NCBI GenBank assembly: GCA_004794785.1
Contig: SJOL01008347.1
Span: 1,027,424-1,091,423, forward strand
Source: Opisthorchis felineus
Lineage: Eukaryota; Platyhelminthes; Trematoda; Opisthorchiida; Opisthorchiidae
Reading direction: 5' to 3'
Length of the DNA stretch: 64,000 nucleotides
Part shown: piece after piece, positions 57,105 through 64,000 of the stretch
Layout of the letters: the number at the start of each line of letters is the position of its first letter
How positions within the stretch are numbered: the first letter of the stretch is position 1
Notes under the pieces: model-generated
The model's database searches: none
What the model saw: the letters and a program-made list of their open reading frames with translations, nothing else
Told to the model about the DNA's origin: nothing
Program-made: the position numbers and the translations under genes

Positions 57105-60100
57105 TGTTTATTCAGAAAACTTAAAACGCCTCGGACGTTGAGCGCAATCAAGTCCAAATAGCTGTCTTGGGCTCCATTATTATTATTATTATTCCACTGA
57201 AGTCTGAAAATCGGGAGCGATAAAAAAATTACGCATGAGTTCAAATATTCACTCTGCGGTTTCAAAGTCAGCGAAGTTCTGTGAGAACGTTCAACGTAGA
57301 CGAAGTTTTAAAAACGAAGGAGAAGTGTTTTCTTCGTGCCCTAATCTAAGATCTAGTTCATGTCTCAAGAAGGGTGGAGTGGAAAAATAATATAAAATTA
57401 CTGATATTGTGACCCCTTTCAATGCGTTCAGAGTGTCGCGTAGGTAGTCCAGTTTTAGTGCGGAAAATGCTAACAGCTCTCATCGTGGTAGAAGAAGGCT
57501 TGTTATAAAAGTCCGTCATAATCCTCAGTACCTCAGAGGCTCACCGATGTTTTCTGAACAGGTCATCCATGAGAAACGTGAAAGTGGAACATCTACCTGA
57601 CTACACTCAGGTAGTCAGATTAACTGACAGAACGAACAAGCAGAATTCATTTAAAAAATAAGTCGTATTTTATCAAGTTTGTATTCTTGATTACTACAAA
57701 CTTTCAACGAACACAGCGCATAAGGGCCACAGTACTGAGTCACACGATCTGCAACAGAAATGTTCTTTGAAAACGAAGCCTCTGATGACGCATTATGAAT
57801 GAGATTTCCAGTTTTACCGAAGAAAACAGAATTCAAGTTTAATGGATTATTTTGACAACTAGTTAGCTCTCAGCTAAGTTCGAACAGCACCTACAATCTA
57901 CACTACGTTGCAGTATGAGCCAGACAAAGTTTTCTGATAGTCCATAAATCTGGATGCTTTACGGTAATTCGTGAATTATGCCAACAACCCGAATTCACAC
58001 AGTGCTGTTATTGTATTGAACCTAAGTCCACTTTGCTGAATTGACGCTGTCGATAGAATTGTTAGTGATGGAACAGTTTTTAATACTGAAATGTAGTTGG
58101 ATAAGCCGGCTTAAAGTAAGGATACACCTAGTGAACTGCCGAACTAAAAGCTTAGGTCCCCAACCAGATCACGCTACAGAATGTGGTCGACTCATACAGA
58201 TGAATTTTGATTTATATGGATGTTCTGCATTTATCTCCCTGGATTGAGCCAGGCATATTATAAAGGGCTTTTGAAGAATAAGAGGCCTCCTTCCCTATCA
58301 CATATGCAGAAAGGTTAAACCTAACGAATACGTTTAATTCATGTAATGGGCTAGATTGTGCGCAATTTTCATGACTTACGCTTGCGCTTAAGTCCAAGCC
58401 AACCATAAGGTTCAAATGCTTTACCTGTGCGCATGTCCCCTATGATATTCAGATCAGCGTATTGGGAAACTGCCACAGGATGGCTTAATTTTACTCCAAC
58501 TTTGGGGGTTCCGTGGCATCTGAACCGAATTTACTTGATCAACTCATGAACTTATCCCGGGAACAAGACATCGTTTCTTCCGGCAAACCGTAGATCAGTA
58601 TTGTAATTACAAAAATAAGTGCAAAATCCTTTTTCTCTAATAACATATAATTCCAACAAACGTTTTTATTTCTATGTGCTTTTCATTTCCGTCACTGTGG
58701 TATAGAGCTTTCTAGTGCGTGAAAATTCGGAACAGAGACGTTGACGACCACTCTAAAGGTCCACGCAATTTTGCTGCGCAGATAATAAACAAGTACACAG
58801 TTCCAGGCGGCTTAGGACTAGGCGCAGTTGATGAGCTAAATTTTAAAGCGAATCCAGTTTTTGATGTAACAACTTGGTATAGTTAACTTTTTTTGTTTCT
58901 CGTCATATAAGGAGGATGAGGGAATAATGCTGTCCCTCACACCTACTGTCGCACCTCAATTACGTTATTATTTTCCGTTTGACCTACGACTAACTCGATA
59001 TCCCTCGTTTACTTATTGAGGGGAATAACCAATGAACCTGTTTACGCGACTCGCTTAATACAGACTTATTGTGCATAACACTCAGGGACCTTCAGCCAAC
59101 AAGGCCTTAGCATCAAAAGAATTTCAGTAGATTTGTTCTGCGAAAATTTGAGCTGCATGTGGAAAGCGTTCCGCAAACTGAAACGCAACAATTAAATAAC
59201 GGGTATCCTTGATATTTAAACAGGAAGCATTCACGAAGGTAGCATTTTGTACATGATGGAGGAAGACCTGCGAATTACGGAATGAAACAACACCCGGTTA
59301 TCGCCCATCTAGGTGTTTAAGCTGATAGAACTAAGTGCTCACTACAGCTTAAGCTTGACAATTCTAGCCTGAAGAATATTTCAACCTGCAAGACAGTAAT
59401 TGAACAGAAATTGCAATCGAATATAAACTGTTATAGAAATTACCTATTACCTAGGGAGAAAATAAAATGACCACATTCAATGCACTTGGTACAAATGAAG
59501 AGTGCCGGAGTTCTTGTCATTACATGCAGTTAGTGCTATCAACTTAGTGGAATAATCCACTTAGGTTTCGTCGACGTCTCTGTGACGCAGAATTTGGGAT
59601 ATTTTTTTCGATGGATGATGGCAAATGTATCGGTTTAACACAAGAAGGATGGATCAAACCGTCCCACCCTTCTCATTAATTATCGATGAACTGGCATTTA
59701 GAAAGAAACGTCAAGCGTGCTATCGGATTACCCTTACACGAGTTTGAATTCGTGTGATGTTTTAAGACGGCTGGGCAATTTTCGAAATGAAATCATTTCC
59801 GAAGACGTAGAAAGAAGTAGATAAACTGTTGGTATATAGCTGCTTGAAACTTTCTGTTGAAAGGTAATGATTCCGGCAAAGCTTGAAGAATCACACGACT
59901 GCAAGAAACCAAACACAAATTAAAACGTTGGGTCAGGGGTGTCGAGTAGTGCATGAAAATTTCAAACTTTTTAAAGGGATTTGAAGAATCAAAATGCGTG
60001 CCTTATTTTGCCTTGTCCTTAGCAGCAAACCGATCGTCGTTCCAAGCTCACCGGCAGAAATTGAATTCAGTGAGTGGTCAAACGGCCATAATGCCCCAAA

Positions 60101-63100
60101 GGCAGGAATAAGATTTACTAAAATCTCCATATCTGCATATGTGCTAGACTGAAGAACAAGTTGAATTACCTCGCCTTTCAGGATATTGCTGTGCCAAGGC
60201 TTTTTAATACGATACACACAGCCCTGCTGTCAAGGCACAATGTTCCATTCTTTACCATAAATGTTGGTAATGATCTCTACATTCAGGAGTAAATTGTCCA
60301 CTCCGTTTTACGGCAATCATGTGAAATCCCACTGAAAATACGTTGACTTCATACTACTGTTTCGTCATCAGTAGTTAACTTCACCGTAAAACTGCTGCAA
60401 TATATGGCAGACGCAGCTCTGATGTTCTCCCGGCAGGTTGGATTGGAATCCCGTGGAGGGTGAAGTGGGTTGTTTAATAGTTCTGGGCTTATTTGGCCGC
60501 AAACACCGCAGGAATAGCCATATGCTGTTTACTTATATTACTTCAAATATCTGCGCGAGGGCGGGCAGACTATTTCAATGGTTCTGAACGGGCCTATCCA
60601 ATAGAGGCGTTCGGCGTTAGGGTTCCTAATGGTATAAACCCAATATCGGTTCCCCTAGTGTTCGCTCTAAAAGTCTAATTAACACCGGGCCATGCTTTCA
60701 GCAGAACTTCTATGCGACATCTACAACCTTACATAGGTTAGGGAACACAAACTACTGCTGGGTACATATCATCAATTGTAGTCGTTGGGACGTCAGTTCG
60801 GAATCCTATGACGATACGCCTTCGCGAATAAAAGATCAGGTCTAATGATCTTTAAATGCGAATGTTAGCTTCAACAAAGTATGCTTCGGCCTAACATATT
60901 GTCTTTCGAATCCAACTACATTCATTGATTTTAAGCGTCAGAGTTACAATCCTTACTACGAAATCGAGCATACCACAACTCAGTACTTCAGAGGAACTTG
61001 CAGACTGTATTTTAAGTTGCCACACTGGTCTTTGTTGATAAATGCCCTAAGTCCTTCCGCCGAATTACTGAGATCGACGGAGATTTCTGCGAACCTATAA
61101 TCCAGAGCTCTTAACTGCACTATGGCTTCTGAATATAAATGACTCACGCAATCTCAAGTTACGCCAACCGTATGATGGATTCAGTTCTCTGCGCCGCCCT
61201 ATTGTTCGACGAAGTTCAAATGCAATCATCCGAATCAGTTGGAGTAATAAATAATGAAAGGACACGTAAATGTTTATTCACCCATTAAACTTGGCAAATG
61301 CAAAACGGATCACCTCCGGAGATTCCAGATCTACTGAAGAGTGATTGGAAAGAATTCTGTTGTATATTTTGCTACCTAATCCATTCAAAATGAAGACCTT
61401 GGAATTCGATGAACGAGTAGAAGGTTTCAGCAATAGTGTCTTTAATTCAAACGTCAAGAGACCGAGGCAAGAATCAGTTGCCGTGGAACCGGTCTATTCT
61501 GAAGTGCCAGCAAAACCCTGACGCGTGTCATTTGAAATCGGTTCACTAGGGGCACCCTGAATGGAGTGATTTTGGGGAAACGCTGTAGAATCCGAAATAG
61601 ATGGAGTATTAATGGCTTTATCTCTTTTTTGTGACACGTCCAAATGATAGTAAACAGGGTAGCCACGGAGCTATCGTTTTGTCTACATCTTTGTACGACA
61701 GCTAGACTTAGGTGATCTTCCTGCGCCTTACTCGAACCCTTGTCTCATATCTCCACGTCCTAATGATTTTCGGGGGTAGGGGAATAAAAGTATATGAATC
61801 CAAAAGGCTGAAAAACAGTGTAGAGATTGTTCGCAAAGACAAAGGTGACGGAGCGGACTGGGATTTCAGAAACATTAGTTTGTTTGGAAAAATATGGAGC
61901 CGGATATTTGTGGCTAGTGCAGCTAGGCACGGACTTGGCATAGTACACTAGCATATACACTACACTCGCAATCGGTTGGGCGGCAAACTTCCTGTCGGCA
62001 GTAAACTTATGGAGTTCTCCAAACTGTTGACGCACTAGGATGAACAGAAATGGAGTTGTTAAGCCTCAGCTTCTTTTGCTTTATCGGTCACAAAACGGTA
62101 ATGTTTTTTAAGGCATGTTTGCTGAGATCCGTAAAAAAATACGAAATTAACCCATCAATGAGTTCTTCATCTTGTTAGCTTTTTGACCTGATGTCTTGTT
62201 TTGGTTGCACTTCTTTGTGCTGAATTTAAGCAAAAGTTGATGGACGAGGCTAACACCAATTTGTTTAGTCGGTGGTAGTTTTTGCTTTGCTTTTCCTCGG
62301 CGAGCTACTGACACTCATCAATCCTCCATGAATTTGCCAGCTGAACTCATCCCTTTGTGTTCACGTCCCATTTGTTTGCCCCAAACAACATTTCATAAGC
62401 TGACCCGCGTACGATGAAACCAGCTATCCTGGTGCACCTGGATAATAAAGATAGCGTTTCTAGTTTTTTCTGTCCAATGGGTGACCAGCGTTGTAAAGTA
62501 ACGTTGTGTTTCTAACATCGCCATACAAAAACCAAATGCCCATCTGCAACCGGAAATAATTTTTTTCATATAATTCCTTACAAACCTACATAGCTGTTGT
62601 TTGTTTGTTCAGTAGTCAGTCGTCCACTGAACGCCGGCGCACATTAGGTGAATCGAAACTTGCTTGCACGAATCCCAAATTAGCACTACGTTCACTTTGC
62701 TGGCTGGTGACTTGGCGTCATTATTCTTCCTAGGTATATTTAGCAGCATGTTCAACAGATAAAAGAAAATGTCGTTGTACAAAACACAGTACGACCCTTC
62801 CGAAATATGCGTGCGGTTAAGAGCGTCCATGTGCACTTCGTCGCATTACTCTTTAAAATTGTGCAGATGGTGACTCATCAGGCGGCTCTCTCAGAAGTGG
62901 ATTTTTCCCGACAAATGTAATCAAGCTTACATTTTTAAGGAGTACCTGAATGCTGAAGCAATAGAGGTACTACTGTTGCCTTGAGATCGAGCTCCTTACT
63001 CAAGTAACCGTGAGTCAACTTGTTGAGGTGCGGCTATTGGTCTGTCGCTTTGTGGCGCTATACATGTTCCAAGTAATGAAACTTAATTTTTCAGGTGTTT

Positions 63101-64000
63101 GTTCAGTTATTAATATAAAATCAATGATTTGCGAGTCAGGTTTAGGGTTGCTCGTATCAATATTTTTGAAAGTCGGCAGGTATCGAGCGTCGTTTCTGGT
63201 AAAATCACTGCAGCACCTTTCAGGGTATTCAGGATATAGGAGATTCAATTTCACAAACCAGATGTGTATTTCGTTCGGCTCTGTGTACTTGTCATTTCAA
63301 GCTCTGATGTATTTATTCTCATTTTTAACGCCGTGTGTGTAAATCAAAACTTGTCTTCATTTTAGTTCCCGCATGTCTTTGTCATTGAAATCTCGGGCAA
63401 GTTTCCGTGTTCACCATAAAACCAACCTGGTTTGTAGGACACGGATCCAATACGCCAACGTCCTTCTAGTCGTCTTTGTTAATCTTCGGTCTCTGTCTGA
63501 ATTCCTCTCGGTATGTCCTCTTGGAGTCGCTCGACGTAGAACTAATGCCAAGGCACATTTCTTGATGTCACTGATGTACAAACAGTAACCTTTTGCTTGT
63601 AACAACTCATTTTGTTTTAGCACGTGGTTTCAGGTTGAGGACATCTTACGAGTAAGGCGGAACGGCAAAAAAATGCATATCAAATGATGGCACCACTATG
63701 AAAGGACACGTTCTAGGTTACGTTTAGGAATGTGCAAAAACAGTCTATCATCCGAGTGTGTTTTCATGACCGGCAAGACAGAAGCAACAGACGATAAACT
63801 GGTATTCCTCCAGAATAAACGGTCGAAGTTGTGCTTTTTAGAGACAACATCTTCAAGATACTAAGAATTGGTGTGCTTATTGGTCGACACGGCACTTATC
63901 GTACATCTATGTAGGTTAGATTGGCATACACTTTCGTCCATCCAATTTATGGATAAGAAACTTTATTAGACCTGTACATTTTGGAAAAGGGTCACGAAGC
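57105..64000. other. right end of window, no confident feature
   Basis: Short open frames on both strands without recognisable domains. One, near 60481-60678 (plus), has a hydrophobic start (GIAICCLLILLQIS) after an AG and ends in TAA, so it could be a terminal exon; support is weak. No RNA gene, CRISPR-like array or clear mobile element was seen. Confidence 0.4.

Noticed and set aside
59933..60217. Minus-strand ORF with LVNLIPAFGALWPFDHS, loosely like the M8 active-site helix region.
   Set aside because: No HExxH or GFS...RDE pattern and only weak positional similarity.

Overview
This window looks like flatworm (digenean trematode) nuclear DNA. It is AT-rich and intron-rich, with very short exons, one 39-base intron, a Ty3/gypsy LTR element whose LTRs begin TGTAAC (as I recall for the CsRn1 clade of trematodes), RTE-type LINE copies with TGA/GAT tails, and leishmanolysin-like (M8, invadolysin) coding sequence of the kind expanded in trematodes. 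The species cannot be fixed from the sequence alone.

The main gene, on the minus strand, is a leishmanolysin/invadolysin-like (peptidase family M8) gene. I assembled it by hand from 14 exons between 46999 and 2787; the 3' end was not found and may lie left of the window. Adjoining exon phases agree throughout, and almost all introns have GT...AG ends. Recognised family landmarks, in order: a signal peptide, the ...W.ETLRV segment, a cysteine-rich segment, DRP.LGY...CP, GFS...FAFLRDE.G.P, YARKYF...LEG..LE..GG, the Met-turn region, a D.GWY-like site, WG.G.G, YF.GS...CP and FALE.FG. The catalytic HExxH motif is absent (R-A-I-G-R instead) and the third zinc ligand aligns with tyrosine. It is therefore predicted to be a pseudoprotease with an otherwise intact reading frame.

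Intron 2 of that gene (37152-46780) holds a decayed gypsy element (40561-44544) with two 297-base LTRs. The flanks are present twice. The order is flank A, full element, flank B, a single N (44688), flank A', solo LTR, flank B'. The simplest reading is that two haplotypes of one locus, one with the full element and one with a solo LTR, were joined end to end in the assembly.

Other introns hold RTE LINE fragments (13.4-14.8 kb, 26.0-27.1 kb and a small 3' end at 27.4 kb), a tRNA-derived SINE (about 27.8-28.06 kb) and a hairpin (9.7 kb). The right part (47-64 kb) is mostly unrecognised. It has a few candidate plus-strand terminal exons with AATAAA signals, a probable Penelope-like fragment (52.6-53.1 kb) and an insertion carrying a 48-base-arm hairpin between 14-base direct repeats (53.3-53.6 kb). 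Everything was read by eye; no alignment or search was run.
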